Assembly (NCBI RefSeq): GCF_048771995.1
Contig: NC_133030.1
Span: 62,569,501-62,633,500 of the forward strand
Length of the DNA stretch: 64,000 nucleotides
Origin: Taeniopygia guttata
Taxonomy: Eukaryota > Chordata > Aves > Passeriformes > Estrildidae
Direction: 5' to 3'
Shown here one piece after another: positions 47,703-60,545 of this stretch. Within the stretch, counting starts at the first letter, position 1; every line of letters begins with the position of its first letter. Both the position numbers and the translations under genes were made by a program. The notes below the pieces were generated by a model. It saw nothing but the letters and a program-made list of their open reading frames with translations, ran no database searches and was not told the DNA's origin.

Positions 47703-47922
47703 GCTCCTGTGCTGAGTGCCAGGGCTGGGAGAAAAAGGAAAAACAGGGGAAAAGGGATGGACAGTGAAATTTAGGGAATTTTAGGTGTGAGCAAGGAGCC
47801 ATGTCCCACCCTGAACCAGCCTGTTCTCCCCTGAGCTGCTGAACTCAAAGCTGCTGAAAGCCCAGCCCCAAAACTCCTGATGGGGAGAACCCCTTGGGAA
47901 CTGCATCCAGCCACAACCAGGA
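47703..47922 (-). repeat. Inverted repeat, right arm
   Basis: Reverse-complement partner of 45726-45931. Within it a short CTCAAAGCTGCTGAA segment is a local duplication absent from the left arm. Confidence 0.85.
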
Positions 47923-47979
47923 CGGGATCCCACCTCCCCAAGGGTCGACACACACAGAGCAGCATCTCCAAAAGGCTTG

Positions 47980-50900
47980 AAACAAATCCAAAAGTTTATT
48001 TCCAACGAGTACACAGACCATGTGGGATGGGGATGCGCTACACCACGACTGGCTTTCGCCTACAACCACCCCCTCCCCAAAATCCTGCTGCTGGCAGGGT
48101 GGCAGGCCATGGACAGACTGCCACCAGCAACTTTTGCAGACAACAAAAGTCCTTTTTTCCAGTACTCCAGATTTTTTTTTTCTTGAAAAGCCTGGGGGTA
48201 GTGGAATGACGTTTGAGGCCAGGCTGGAAATCCAGCATGGGGATGGAGGGATGGGTGAGATTTTTGTTGTGAGGAGGGGAAACAACCTTGGCAGGCGATC
48301 TCTGCTTGGCTAACAAAGGCAGATCTGTGTAAATAGAAATACTGGGGTGAAATACCTGGCAGCACACCAATGGCAACACCACAACCGACAGAAAATCAAG
48401 CCCAGCAAGATAAAACACCGTCAATGAATAGTCTGGGTTAGTTCAAAATCTCCCCCTCCCCGCTCCCCCATATTCATGCAGGTTTATTTTGTTGTCTAAG
48501 GTTTTAAGAATTCGAGTTGTAAAATAGGCAAGTCATTAAAAAAATTATTACAAACCACTTTTGTGAAGGTGTTTGAGAAGGGGTGGGGTGGGAGCCCCGG
48601 GTCAGACCGGCTGCACTTCACTCTCTGTGACAATAAATCAGATTAAGAAGAAAAGACAAAACTCAGGATGGGGTTTCCACATCTCTGCCTGGTAACACCA
48701 AGAGTGAAACCAGCTGCAGAGCAAACCACTTCATCCACCCTTCATCCTAAAGCTAGGGGAGCTGTAGTAAAAAGAGTAAAATTGGGGAATTAGGGGGTGC
48801 TGGGACCATCTAGGCTACTCGTGGCTTATAAACATTCCCAGGTGCCAAAAGTTTGGAGTCCAGTGTGAGAAGAACTGGCCTTCTCCGTAGAACTAGAAAA
48901 AGAGTATGAAAAGGTAGAAAAACCAAAAAACACTTTTTTTTTTACGGGCTAGAAAGAGTTACCAAAAAGGTACCGAAAGACTTTTCCCCTCCCGGATCCA
49001 CGGGGATTTTCAAAAGCTCACACCTGATTCAGAACTGGTTCAGTGGGGTCACCACCGACCCCCAAACCCCTTTGTGACCCCCAGCTCATTCTGTACATAA
49101 ATCCCCACGTTATGATTCCCAAAGTGATGGGTCCCAAAGTGATGATTCCCAAAGTTTCCCAGGAGGATAGATGAGCAGGGGAGAGCCAGGAGGTGTTTAG
49201 CAGCAGAAAGGAGAGACAAACCACAAAAATACGGACTGGAGGAGGAGCCCAGAAAGGTGGTGTGTGTCCCCCAAGAGCTGGGAGCAGAGGAAGGAGACCT
49301 GGGAATAACTGCCCAGCCTGGCACGGAGCCCAGGCCGTGTGTAAACAGGGAATCAGGCACCTCCGGGAAGGGGCAGCCCCACGGCTCCCCTGGGCCTTCC
49401 CAACGTGGGGAGGGGGCAGCAGGAATGGGAGGGAGAGGGGCAGGAAGGGGCAGGAACATCCCAACAGAGAGCAGAATCCCATGGTGGGACAGAATTCCAC
49501 GGAGGAGCGGCATCCCACCATGGAGCAGCATCCCGTTTTGGAGTAGCGTCCCACCATGGGGCTGTGTCTCATGGAGGAGCAGCATTCCATGGAGGAGCAG
49601 TGTCCCACCACGGAGCTGTGTCCCACCATGGAGCAGCATTCCATGGAGGAGCAGCATCCCATTTTGGAGCAGTGTCCCACCATGGGGCTGTGTCCCACCG
49701 TGGGGCTGTATCCCACCATGGAGCAGCATTCCATGGAGGAGCAGGATCCCATGGAGGAGCAGCATCCCACCATGGAGCTGTGTCCAACCATGGAGCAACA
49801 TTCCATGGAGGAGCAGCATTCCATGGAGGAGCAGCATTTCATGGAGGAGCAATATTCCATGGAGGAGCAGGATTCCATGGAGGAGCAGTGTCCCACCATG
49901 GAGCTGTGTCCCACCATGGAGCAGCATTCCATGGAGGAGCAGCAGTCCATGGAGGAGCAGCATTCCATGGAGGAGCAGGATTCCATGGAGGAGCAGTGTC
50001 CCACCATGGAGCTGTGTCCCACCATGGAGCAGCATTCCATGGAGGAGCAGGATTCCATGGAGGAGCAGGATCCCATGGAAGAGCAGCATCCCACCATGGA
50101 GCTGTATCCCACCATGGAGCAGCATCCCATTTTGGAGTAGCATTCCATGGAAGAGCAGCATCCCACCATGGAGCTGGGTCCAACCATGGAGCAGCATTCC
50201 ATGGAGGAACAGCATCCCACCATTGAGCAGAACCCACCCTGAAGCAGCATCCCACCATGGAGCTGTATCCCACCATGGAGCAACATTCCATGGAGGAGCA
50301 GAATTCCATGGAGGAGTAGGATTCCATGGAAGAGCAGCATCCCACCATGGAGCAGCATTCCATGGAGCAGCATTCCATGGAAGAGCAGCATCCCACCACG
50401 GAGCTGTATCCCACCATGGAGCAGCATCCCATTTTGGAGTAGCATCCCATGGAGGAGCAGCATCCCACCATGGAGCTGTGTCCTACCATGGAGCAGCATT
50501 CCATGGAGAAGCAGCATTCCATGGAGGAGCAGGATTCCATGGAGGAGCAGTGTCCCACCATGGAGCTGTGTCCAACCATGGAGCAGCATTCCATGGAGGA
50601 ACAGCATTCCATGGAGGAGCAGGATCCCATGGAGGAGCAGAATTCCATGGAGGAGCAGTGTCCTACCATGGAGCTGTATCCCACCATGGAGCAGTATTTC
50701 ATGGAGACGCAGCATTCCATGGAGGAGCAGTGTCCCACCATGGAGCTGTGTCCAACCATGGAGCAACATCCATGGAGTGAGCAGTATTCCATGGAGGAGC
50801 AGCATTCCATGGAGGAAGAGCATCCCACCATGGAGAAGAACCCCACCCTGAAGGAGCATCCCACCATGGAGCTGTGTCCAACCATGGAGCAGCATTCCAT

Positions 50901-52297
50901 GGAGAAGCAGGATTCCATGGAGGAGCAGCATTCCATGGAGGAGCAGTGTCCAACCATGGAGCTGTGTCCTACATGGAGCAGCATTCCATGGAGGAACAGC
51001 ATCCCACCATGGAGCAGAACCCCACCCTGAAGCAGCATCCCACCATGGAGCTGTATCCCACCATGGAGCAGCATTCCATGGAGGAGCAGTGTCCCACCAT
51101 GGAGCTCTGTCCCACCATGGAGCAGCATCCATGGAGTGAGCAGTATTCCATGGAGGAGCAGCATTCCATGGAGGAGCAGCAGCCCCCCATGAGGCTCTAT
51201 CCCACCAAGGAGCAGCATCCCATGGAGGAGCAGCATCCCACCATGGAGCTGTGTCCCACCACTGAGCAGCATCCCAGCCCTGAACAACATCCCAGCAGCA
51301 TTCCAGACCAGCCCCAAGGGAAGGAAGTGCTACCAGAACTGGGAAAAGAGCAGGACCAAGCGAGGAGAGCAGAGGCACGGAGGTGTAGGAGAAAGGAAAG
51401 ACCCGGAAAGAAGCGGTCGACTTTGATTTTCGGATTTCTGGCTTGCCCTGCACCCGGGCTGGCACCTGCCCCGTGGCAGGAGGTATCTCAGGCACGTCTA
51501 AGGCATCTCAGGAGCTCTCTTTGCTCTCAGAATCGCCTCTGTTCCCTCCCTACGGCTTCTTCCACCAGCACGTGGTGCCAAGCGCTAGAAAAGAAAAGTC
51601 AGGAGCGGATGAACGGAATTAAACTCTCATGCACTACCACTGAATGTCATCACAGGCCTAGGAAGCACCAAGCACGACACGGGAACCACTTTTACTTGCA
51701 GAACCAAAGCTAACCATAGAGAGAATGGTAAAAAGTGGGGTTTGCTGGGGACACAGAGCTGCTGGTGTCCCCTCGACCCGCCCTGCCACGCTACGGCCAG
51801 AAATGAAAAAAGCACAAGACCAAACATTGAGTAACAGCACAGCCACCTAACCTGTCGCTATATATCTGACAACTTAAATCAAAAATATTAGCTTGGAAAG
51901 AAACCAACAATATCATTCCAAGAAGGTTATACACATCCTTAGCAGCTAACTTTGCTCAGCACAGCTCTGGTGCTTTAAATACGGAACAATCGAACAATTT
52001 TGTGAGCAGAAAAGTGACACTGATTTATTCTTTACATGTTTTTTTGTTTGTTTGTTTGTTTGTTTTTCTCTTTCTAGGCAACTCTACAGACTTCAGATCT
52101 TTTGCCTCGCAATGCAGATCATCTGATTCCCCCAAAGGTGGCCAGGTTCTTTAAACATGCACATCTCTGTAGCTTCCAGGCCGTGTTTTTTTACTTATTT
52201 TTGTTTAAATTCTGCGGACCAGCAGGTCGTCCCCATTCCTAAAAACTCTACATCAGTGTTCAGGGTGGCCTGAGTGCCCATCAGGTTCCTCCAGGGT
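47980..52297 (-). promoter_or_regulatory. GNG2: Probable long GNG2 3' UTR
   Basis: After the GNG2 stop, minus-strand AATAAA occurs at 52027-52022 (a proximal option) and at 48000-47995. The sequence from about 51300 to 52290 and from 48000 to 49200 is unique-looking, and vertebrate GNG2 transcripts are known for a long 3' UTR. If the distal site is used, the 18-bp minisatellite at 49480-51290 would be transcribed in the UTR. This is inference. Confidence 0.45.
49480..51290. repeat. 18-bp minisatellite (NcoI-like), about 1.8 kb
   Basis: The unit is TCCATGGAGGAGCAGCAT with shorter and longer variants (CCCACCATGGAGCTGTG, CCCATTTTGGAGCAG). Six or more higher-order blocks of about 100-150 bp repeat. 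Eighteen is a multiple of three, so long open frames exist on both strands (MEEQHS on plus; SSMECC on minus). None has gene-like ends. Confidence 0.95.
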
Positions 52298-53566
<1,269 letters not shown>

Positions 53567-54111
53567 TCAAAGTGACAGGGTGAGGGTGGGAGATGCCAAC
53601 CCAGGGCACAGACACCGTGCCAGGGTTGTCCCCAGAGCAGGGATGCCACTTAGGTGGCACTGGGACTGTCCAGAGCTCAGGCTGCAGCCTAGAGCTGAGC
53701 TGTGCTTTGGTGTTTGCTGTTCCCTGAAAGCCTGTGACAGCAACAAACCCCAGGATTTCTGTGCCAGACTCATTCCCTGCCCATCCTCCAGCCCCTGCTG
53801 GTGCCCAGTGTGTGTCCAGCGTCCCTTGGCCTCCCTGCCTTTGTCCCTGCTGCCAAATTGCACTTTGAGATGCTAAACAGGATGCTGGAGCTTCCTGTTT
53901 CTGGGGATTTCTACCCCAGGCAGGCGGGGGATGCTCATTAAGGTCACTCCAGGCTGGATCCCGGATGTTTTTCCAGCACCTTCTACCAGCAGTGAGCTCT
54001 GGCAGAGCAGCAGAATCCCAGCACCCAGCTCCTGCAGCAGCAAGGCTTTTCCAGCAGTGCTCCTGCCTGACCGGGGCTGCTTACCAGCTCAAAATGGGGT
54101 TTTCATGGGAC

Positions 54112-54590
54112 TTTATATATGTATGTATATATATATACACACACTATATATGTATATATATACACATTAAAAATATATACATATATAAATATATATTATA
54201 TATTCTATATTCTATACTCTATATTCTATATTCTATAATATAATTATACTATATATTCTATATTATATATACACATATATCTAAATATATTATATTTGAT
54301 ATTCATATTCCATATTCCACAATCCACATTCCATATTATATATTATGTATTATATGTAATAGTCCATATTAAATATTAAATATTGTATATTAAATATTAA
54401 ACACTGTATATTATATATTATATATTATATATTTATATATTATATATTATATATTATATATTATATTATATATTATATTATACTATATGTATTCTATATT
54501 ATAATTGAGTATATTTAATATTGTAAACATGATATAATATATAATAGATAACAGAATAATATATATTAGTATGTATTATTAGATATTACA
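54112..54590. repeat. AT-rich irregular repeat
   Basis: TATATATATACACACAC-type dinucleotide sequence, then TATTCTATATT and ATTATATATTATATAT variants. Confidence 0.85.
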
Positions 54591-54591
54591 T

Positions 54592-54752
54592 CCATATTAT
54601 ATTATATTATATTATATTATATTATATTATATTATATTATATTATATTATATTATATTATATTATATTATATTATATTATATTATATTATATTATATTAT
54701 ATTATATTATATTATATTATATTATATTATATTATATTATATTATATTATGT
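54592..54752. repeat. (ATATT)n pentanucleotide microsatellite, about 32 units
   Basis: An almost pure ATTAT/ATATT run. Confidence 0.97.
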
Positions 54753-54765
54753 AACATATCTATTC

Positions 54766-54842
54766 TATTAAATATCTATTCTATTCTATTCTATTCTATT
54801 CTATTCTATTCTATTCTATTCTATTCTATTCTATTCTATTCT
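54766..54842. repeat. (ATTCT)n pentanucleotide microsatellite, about 14 units
   Basis: A pure CTATT/ATTCT run, separated from the ATATT run by about 20 bases, so probably derived from it by a spread base change. Confidence 0.97.
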
Positions 54843-55516
54843 GGGGTTTTATGGGATTTATATGTGATCCCACATAAATCTATGGGATTTACAGATGGAA
54901 TCAGCCTGTGCTTGGAGAAGGAGTCCTGCCAGGGCCAGCCAGGTGTGAGGATGAGGAGGGGAGCACGACGAGGGGCTGGTTTTTACCAGAAGCCGATCTC
55001 TGCGCTGCTCTGTGCCTCTAAGGGAAGCTCTGCTCCTCTTGGCCCTTCACTGCCTCTAAAGAAAGAGAAGAGAAAATGAAACTCAGCTCCATGGGACCAT
55101 CGTTTATGGCAGCAGGGACCCCGCAGACGCCGGGTGCCACATCACCAGGTTCCTTCCTGTGTCCCCCCGCCCTGAGCTGTGCCAGCCCAGCCCTCTGTGA
55201 CATTTCTTGCTTGCATTCAGCAAGGTTTTCAGCACAGGAAGAGGTTCCAGTCAGTGGCTGGAGGGTGCACAGGGCATGACTTGAACAGTCTGGTGCACAG
55301 AGCTCGTGCTGGGCTGGAAGGAGCATTGTTGGGAAGGATGGATAAATAGAATTGCCTGTGACCCCATTGGCCCAAGTCTTGTTCCAGCCCACCTTGGAGC
55401 CCCCTGATAAGGGGTCTCTGAGCAGCCAGACGCCCTCTTGGAACCCCCACCCCCTTGGACCTTCCACCCTCTCCTGGAGCATCCTCTCTACCCCTTGTCT
55501 CTCCCGTCCCCCACTC
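54843..55516. other. Unassigned GNG2 upstream/intron stretch
   Basis: Mixed composition. No supportable gene. No 5' exon of GNG2 could be identified. Confidence 0.4.
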
Positions 55517-55521
55517 CCTCA

Positions 55522-56128
55522 TGTGGGAATCCAGGGCTTCCCTCTGGCAGGTCTGGGACCCTGGCAGGGGTCAGGAACCCCCCTGGACAGAGCCCCCAGA
55601 GACACTGGCTGTGATCTCTGTCCATGGAAAAGAGTTTTCAATCTTACAGGATGAATTACAAGCTCTGAGTGTTTGATATCAGTAATAATTAAGTGTGGCA
55701 CGGGTGCAAAAGTAAAATTTTAGGATTCTAGATTAGGGGTTCAAAGGGGACAAGATGGAGGAAATTGGGTGTGCCTTGTCCTTTTTCTCCTTCTTCATGC
55801 CCTCCATGTTTCACTGTGGTGTTGGCATTTTTCTGTTGGTTCAGGCTGGGGACACACTGTCCAACGTAGGTGACAGATATTGGCACGTTATTGTAAATCC
55901 AGCACAGGTAGTTTGTGGTATTTAATGTTTGTACCATCCCACTGAGGGCAGAGCCCCACACGCTGCCCTGCAGGACAGAGCTGCGGCAGGGCAGCAGAAC
56001 ATGTTAGAGATAAACAGAATAAACAACCTTGAAACAGCACAGACCAATTATGGCTTCTGCTTTGGCAGCGGGGCTGAAAGACAGAGACTTTTACAATCTG
56101 GGGATCATCAATACCTCAGATTCCAACA
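55522..56128 (-). mobile_element. Solo LTR, ERVL-like, 607 bp, with 5-bp target duplication
   Basis: On the minus strand it starts TGTTGGAATCTGAGG and ends GGATTCCCACA. Flanks are CCTCA on both sides (55517-55521 and 56129-56133). Same length as and nearly identical to 24467-25073. A fossil without an internal region, inserted independently of its partner because the target duplications differ. Confidence 0.88.
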
Positions 56129-56389
56129 CCTCAGGCCTTGCCACGTGCTGCATCTGGCAGCTCCAAGCAAGACCTTTCGCCATCCATAATAAACAGATAT
56201 TCTAAGAGCAGCTTCAGAGATCTCTCGTCTCCATCCATGCAAACCATCCTGGAGCCCAGCATGGCCCCTCAGAGCATCTCCTGGGCAATGCTGCCAAAAT
56301 GCTCCAGCCCAACTCCCTGGGGCAGCCCCAGCTCCTGGCTGGAGGTTCAGCTCACCCATGCATTGTTTCCATGGGGGTTTATCTCATTT

Positions 56390-57105
56390 CATCTCATTTC
56401 ATCTCATCTCTCCCCTCTTTTTTTGGTGGCTGGAGAAGGGTTTGAGCAGCAGAGCACAGCCCTCTTTCCATTCCACTCTTCTTTCAATTTTCTCAATCTG
56501 GGGTTCCTGACACTGATGGCTGAACGGTCTACGAAGGATTCTGAAGTGAATTTTTTGCTTCACGAGGCACCATTTGTGTTGGGGAAGTTTTTCCTCTTTC
56601 ACAAACAGAACGAGATTTCTGAGAGACTTTCCTTGGAATTTTGTTACAACATCAGCCTCATTGTCTCAGCATTACACAGTTGAGACAATAGAAAGATAGC
56701 AAAAGCTCACGTCCTACCAGCAGCTGCCAAAGATTTCTTTGGTACAGAACATTTTAAAAACTTTCTAGCCAACAGCATATTGCTAAAGCTTACAATTGTT
56801 CTAACCAATCACTAAAGGTACACATACTTCACACAATACTTACTTATATAATACACCATTTTTAAGCTTAAAACCTTCTACTAAACCCATTTTTCTACAG
56901 TCTTAAAGTCTGTCTTAACCAAACCTAAAACTCAAGCGATTGATTCATGTCCTTATTTACTTTATTTACTATTTACTATACCATTGTAACTTTTTCCTAC
57001 CTTCAAACTTTAAAACTACAACTAATTTTAATTTCTCTATTCTTCCTGTTTCTGAAACCTACTCTCCCAACTTTCTAAAAATCTTCTTACCTTTACTATT
57101 TCCCA
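56390..57105 (-). mobile_element. AT-rich LTR-like fossil
   Basis: On the minus strand there is a TATTATATAAGTAAGTATTG TATA-like segment and, upstream of it, T/A-rich sequence with many AAGTTT and TAAGG words. The region resembles non-coding endogenous-retrovirus sequence. No protein motif and no clear termini, so the call is weak. Confidence 0.3.
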
Positions 57106-57159
57106 CACTGTGGAATGTGCCGTGGTTCTGGCACAGCAGCTGGGAAAGCAGCAGGTTCT

Positions 57160-57515
57160 ACCAAGACCGGGTTGGGTGCCACAGAGACTTTCCTAAGGCA
57201 GCAAATGTCATCCTTGGAAGGGCTCCAAAAATGTCTGGATGTGGCACTTGGGGACACGGGTTAGTGGTGGGATTGGCCATGCTGAGAGCTTGATCTTAGA
57301 GGGCTTTTCCAACCTAAAGAATTCCATGTTGTGCCCTTTCATACAAAGTCTCAAGATGTGCCAAGGGAAATAGAGGTTGGATAGCAGGAAAAAGTTTTTA
57401 CTGAAGAGTGATAAAGTTCTGGGATGTTCTGCCTGGGGAGGTGGTGGTGTCCCCATCCCTGGGTGTGTTTAACAAAGCCTGGATGTGGCACTGGGTGCCA
57501 GGGTTGAGTTGAGCT
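57160..57515 (+). mobile_element. Two adjacent CR1 LINE 3' fragments
   Basis: First: CTGGATGTGGCACTTGGGGA to GGCTTTTCCAACCTAAAGAA and TTCCATG. Second: GGAAATAGAGGTTGGATAGC to CCATCCCTGGGTGTG and GGATGTGGCACTGGGTGCC. Both in sense orientation. The second lacks the terminal CCAACC segment. Confidence 0.7.
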
Positions 57516-57860
57516 GTTGGTGTCAGCGTTCAGGAGCACACATAGGCACAGGATATGATTCCATGCAGGTGCTTTTATTGAGAGCTCTGGGAATCAGGGG
57601 TACAAACCCAAATCTGACTCCGACACGGCTTTTGAGCTGAACATATTTTATATTCTATTGTTATATAACTTACATATTAATTATTAAACTTATATTGTTC
57701 TATTGTATACATTGACATGAGTTTCTCGTGATCTTTCTTAGGCCCCTGACCACAGTTCCTCATGATTATTCTTATGATTAAACAGTAATTATATTTAATT
57801 ACTAAACAATCATCACATGAGAGTTGGACACCGTGGAGGTGAATTATCTGCAGTTCATCC
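57515..57860 (-). mobile_element. LTR-like fossil
   Basis: Starts TGTTGGTGTCAGCG. On the minus strand AATAAAAGCACC lies near the 3' end, a layout seen in passerine LTRs. The right boundary is uncertain. Non-coding relic. Confidence 0.4.
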
Positions 57861-57884
57861 ACCCATTGTGTCATTGATGACCTA

Positions 57885-58165
57885 AAGAAATTCCTCCCTG
57901 GGAGGGTGGCAGGCCCTGGCATCTCATCCCACCCCTGCCATGGCAGGGACACTTTCCACTGTCCCAGGGTGCCAACCTGGCCTTGGGCACCTCCAGGGAT
58001 CCAGGGGCAGCCCCAGTGCTCTGCCAGCCCCTCCCCACCCTCATATTCCCAATTCCCAATCTCCCACCCATCGCTGCCCTCTGGCAGTGGGAGCCATTCC
58101 CTGCGTCCTGTCCCTCCATCCCTTGTCCAAAGTCCCTCTCCAGCTTTTTGCACCCTTTTGAACAC
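57885..58165 (-). mobile_element. CR1 LINE 3' fragment
   Basis: The plus strand reads GCCATGGCAGGGACACTTTC, TTGGGCACCTCCAGGGATCC, GCAGTGGGAGCCATTCCCTG and GTCCCTCTCCAGCTTTTTGC. A CR1 in minus orientation, missing its extreme 3' end. Confidence 0.85.
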
Positions 58166-58519
58166 ACCCAACCCTTGGATTTGTAACAATAACCCACTCT
58201 GCACAACAGACAAATATCAAAACAAGCTGGCAAGATCCCGAGCTGTAATTACAGCACAGAGCCCAAAAGAGACACTATCCATGTCCTGGCCCTGTAAAAC
58301 ATCATTAGCATGAAAATAATGAGGAAGGGCTCATTAACCTGTGGGCTCCAAGGCAGGAATCCCATTATCCAGGCACACAGGTGCCATTAAGTGAGGGAAA
58401 TAAGGCACTGCCTGAATTCCCTTGGGAGTGCCATAAAACTCCTTTCCTTGCAGGCAAAGCTCAGCATAACAGGAGTGGGTGAGAGAGCAGCCCTGTGATA
58501 ATGGGAAGGCCAGGAAATT

Positions 58520-58985
58520 GAAAAAATAAAAATAAAAATAAAAATAAAAATAAAAATAAAAATAAAAATAAAAATAAAAATAAAAATAAAAATAAAAACA
58601 AATATAAATATAAATATAAATATAAATATAAATATAAATAAATACAAAATTTAAAATTAAATATAAATATAAAATTTTAAAAGGAAATTATAAAATACAA
58701 AAATATAAATTAAAAAATATTTTTATAAAAATAAAAGTATATATAAAATAAAAATAAATATATTTTAATTACATTTATTATATTATATATTTATTATGTA
58801 ATAGAATAAATTTTATTTATTATATTTATTATAATATTATATTTATATATTCTATAGTTATATAATTTATATAAATATTTTAAAATAAACATATTTTTAG
58901 ATGTATAGATAATATATAAATATTATAATAGAAAATAGAAAATATAAAATATAATCTATTTAATATAAAAACTATAACAAAATAT
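58520..58985. repeat. (AAAAT)n then AT-rich sequence
   Basis: An AAATAA/AATAAA hexamer run about 58520-58600, then ATAAATATAAATATAAAT, then irregular AT sequence to about 58985. Confidence 0.9.
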
Positions 58986-59164
58986 AAATAATAATTAAAA
59001 ATCCAAAAGGATTTTGCTGCCTAAGGCCAGGAGCTGAGCTCTGATGGAGGGGAACAGGCACCAAAAATTGGGATTTAGGTGGGCAAACATCGAGGCACAT
59101 TCCTGATCCCTGGTGCAGCTGTGCCAGCTCTTGGTCTGCCCACTCCAGCTTTCCCAAAAATATC

Positions 59165-59632
59165 CCAAACAATGCCCAAATACTGGAGAATTCAGGGCTG
59201 CCCAAATATCAGGGAATAAGAATGCCCAGATAGTGAGGGAAAAGAAAGGTAAAACAGAGGGAAACGTGGATTCCCAGATAATTGGGAAATAAGGATGCCC
59301 AAATAATTGGGAACAAGGATGTCCAAATTTTGAAGAATAAGAATGTTCAAATACTGAAGGATAAGGATGCCCAAATAATTGGGAACAAGGATGACTAAAT
59401 ACTGGAAAATAAAATGCCCAGATACTGAGGAAATGGGATGTCCAAATACTGGGGAACATGGACACCCAAATCCTGGGGAATTCAGGATACCCAAAGACTG
59501 AGGAATAAGGATGGCCATATAAAGGAAAAAATTATTCCCAGATACCTGGGAAATAAGAATGCAAAATACTGGGGAATTTTGGGGAATGAGGGTGCCCAAA
59601 TACCAGAGAATAAGGATGTCAAATCCTGAGGG
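59165..59632. repeat. About 21-24-bp minisatellite, first array
   Basis: Degenerate GGAATAAGGATGCCCAAATA units with ATTGGG, CTGAGG and CTGGGG connectors. Same family as 62855-64000. Confidence 0.9.
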
Positions 59633-59848
59633 ATCTTCACCAAAATCTTCACCCCTTATCTGTGATGTGGAGCAACAAATGTAGATGTGGAGCAGCTCGA
59701 TGGGCTGAGATTAAGGTTAAAAATCCTCCATCCCAGTCAGTCCCACCCACCTGGGTGCATTCCCACACCAAATGGCACATCCAACCCAAAAGAGCCACTG
59801 CAAAAGGAGCATTTCTTGCTGCTGAGCCCTCCTGCTAAGCTGCCAACC

Positions 59849-60074
59849 CATCCCATCCCATCCCATCCCATCCCATCCCATCCCATCCCATCCCATCCCA
59901 TCCCATCCCATCCCATCCCATCCCATCCCATCCCTCCCATCCCATCCCATCCCATCCCATCCCATCCCATCCCATCCCATCCCATCCCATCCCATCCCAT
60001 CCCATCCCATCCCATCCCATCCCATCCCATCCCATCCCATCCCATCCCATCCCATCCCATCCCATCCCATCCCC
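59849..60074. repeat. (TCCCA)n pentanucleotide satellite, about 45 units
   Basis: An almost perfect CCCAT run with one CCCTCCCAT interruption near 59933. All frames are open for 70 or more residues as SHPIP or GMGWD repeats. Confidence 0.97.
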
Positions 60075-60354
60075 AGCTCTGCTTGCAGCAGTAATTAAGC
60101 TTCGTTTGCCAGCTCCTCGTCAGCAGCAGCTGCTGCCTGCTTTGCACAGAGCTGAGAGGCTGTGGAGCACAGAGGATCCTGGAATTTGGGTGCATGATGC
60201 TGGATCCATCACCAGCTCCAGCTCCAAACCTGTAGAATCGGAGCTTAAGCACCTCCGGGAGTTTTTTTCCTCCTCTTTTAGTTGGGTTTTAGCTCAAGGT
60301 TTGAGTGGGTGGAGATTGGAATTCTCCTGAATGTTTAAAAAAATGGCATTTTCC

Positions 60355-60545
60355 CATCTCTGGAAGTGTCCAAGGGCAGGTTGGATGGAGTTTGGAGAAG
60401 CCTGGGATAGTGGAAGGTGTCCCTGCTATGGCAGGGGATGGAAAAAGATGAGCTTTAAGATCCCTTCCAACCCAAACCATTCCATAATTTATGATGGAAT
60501 GATCTTGGAGGGTTTTTCCAACCTGGATGATTCTATGGTTCAATT
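60355..60545 (+). mobile_element. CR1 LINE 3' fragment
   Basis: GAAGTGTCCAAGGGCAGGTT, CTGGGATAGTGGAAGGTGTC, CCCTTCCAACCCAAACCATT and then a second short GGTTTTTCCAACCTGGATGA end, in sense orientation. Confidence 0.88.

Noticed and set aside
49018-51495. 825-codon minus ORF and related ORFs (LLLHGMLLHG, SSMECC)
   Set aside because: Produced by the 18-bp minisatellite, with several frames open on both strands.
59717-60252. GMGWD and SHPIP repeat ORFs
   Set aside because: TCCCA pentanucleotide satellite read in different frames.
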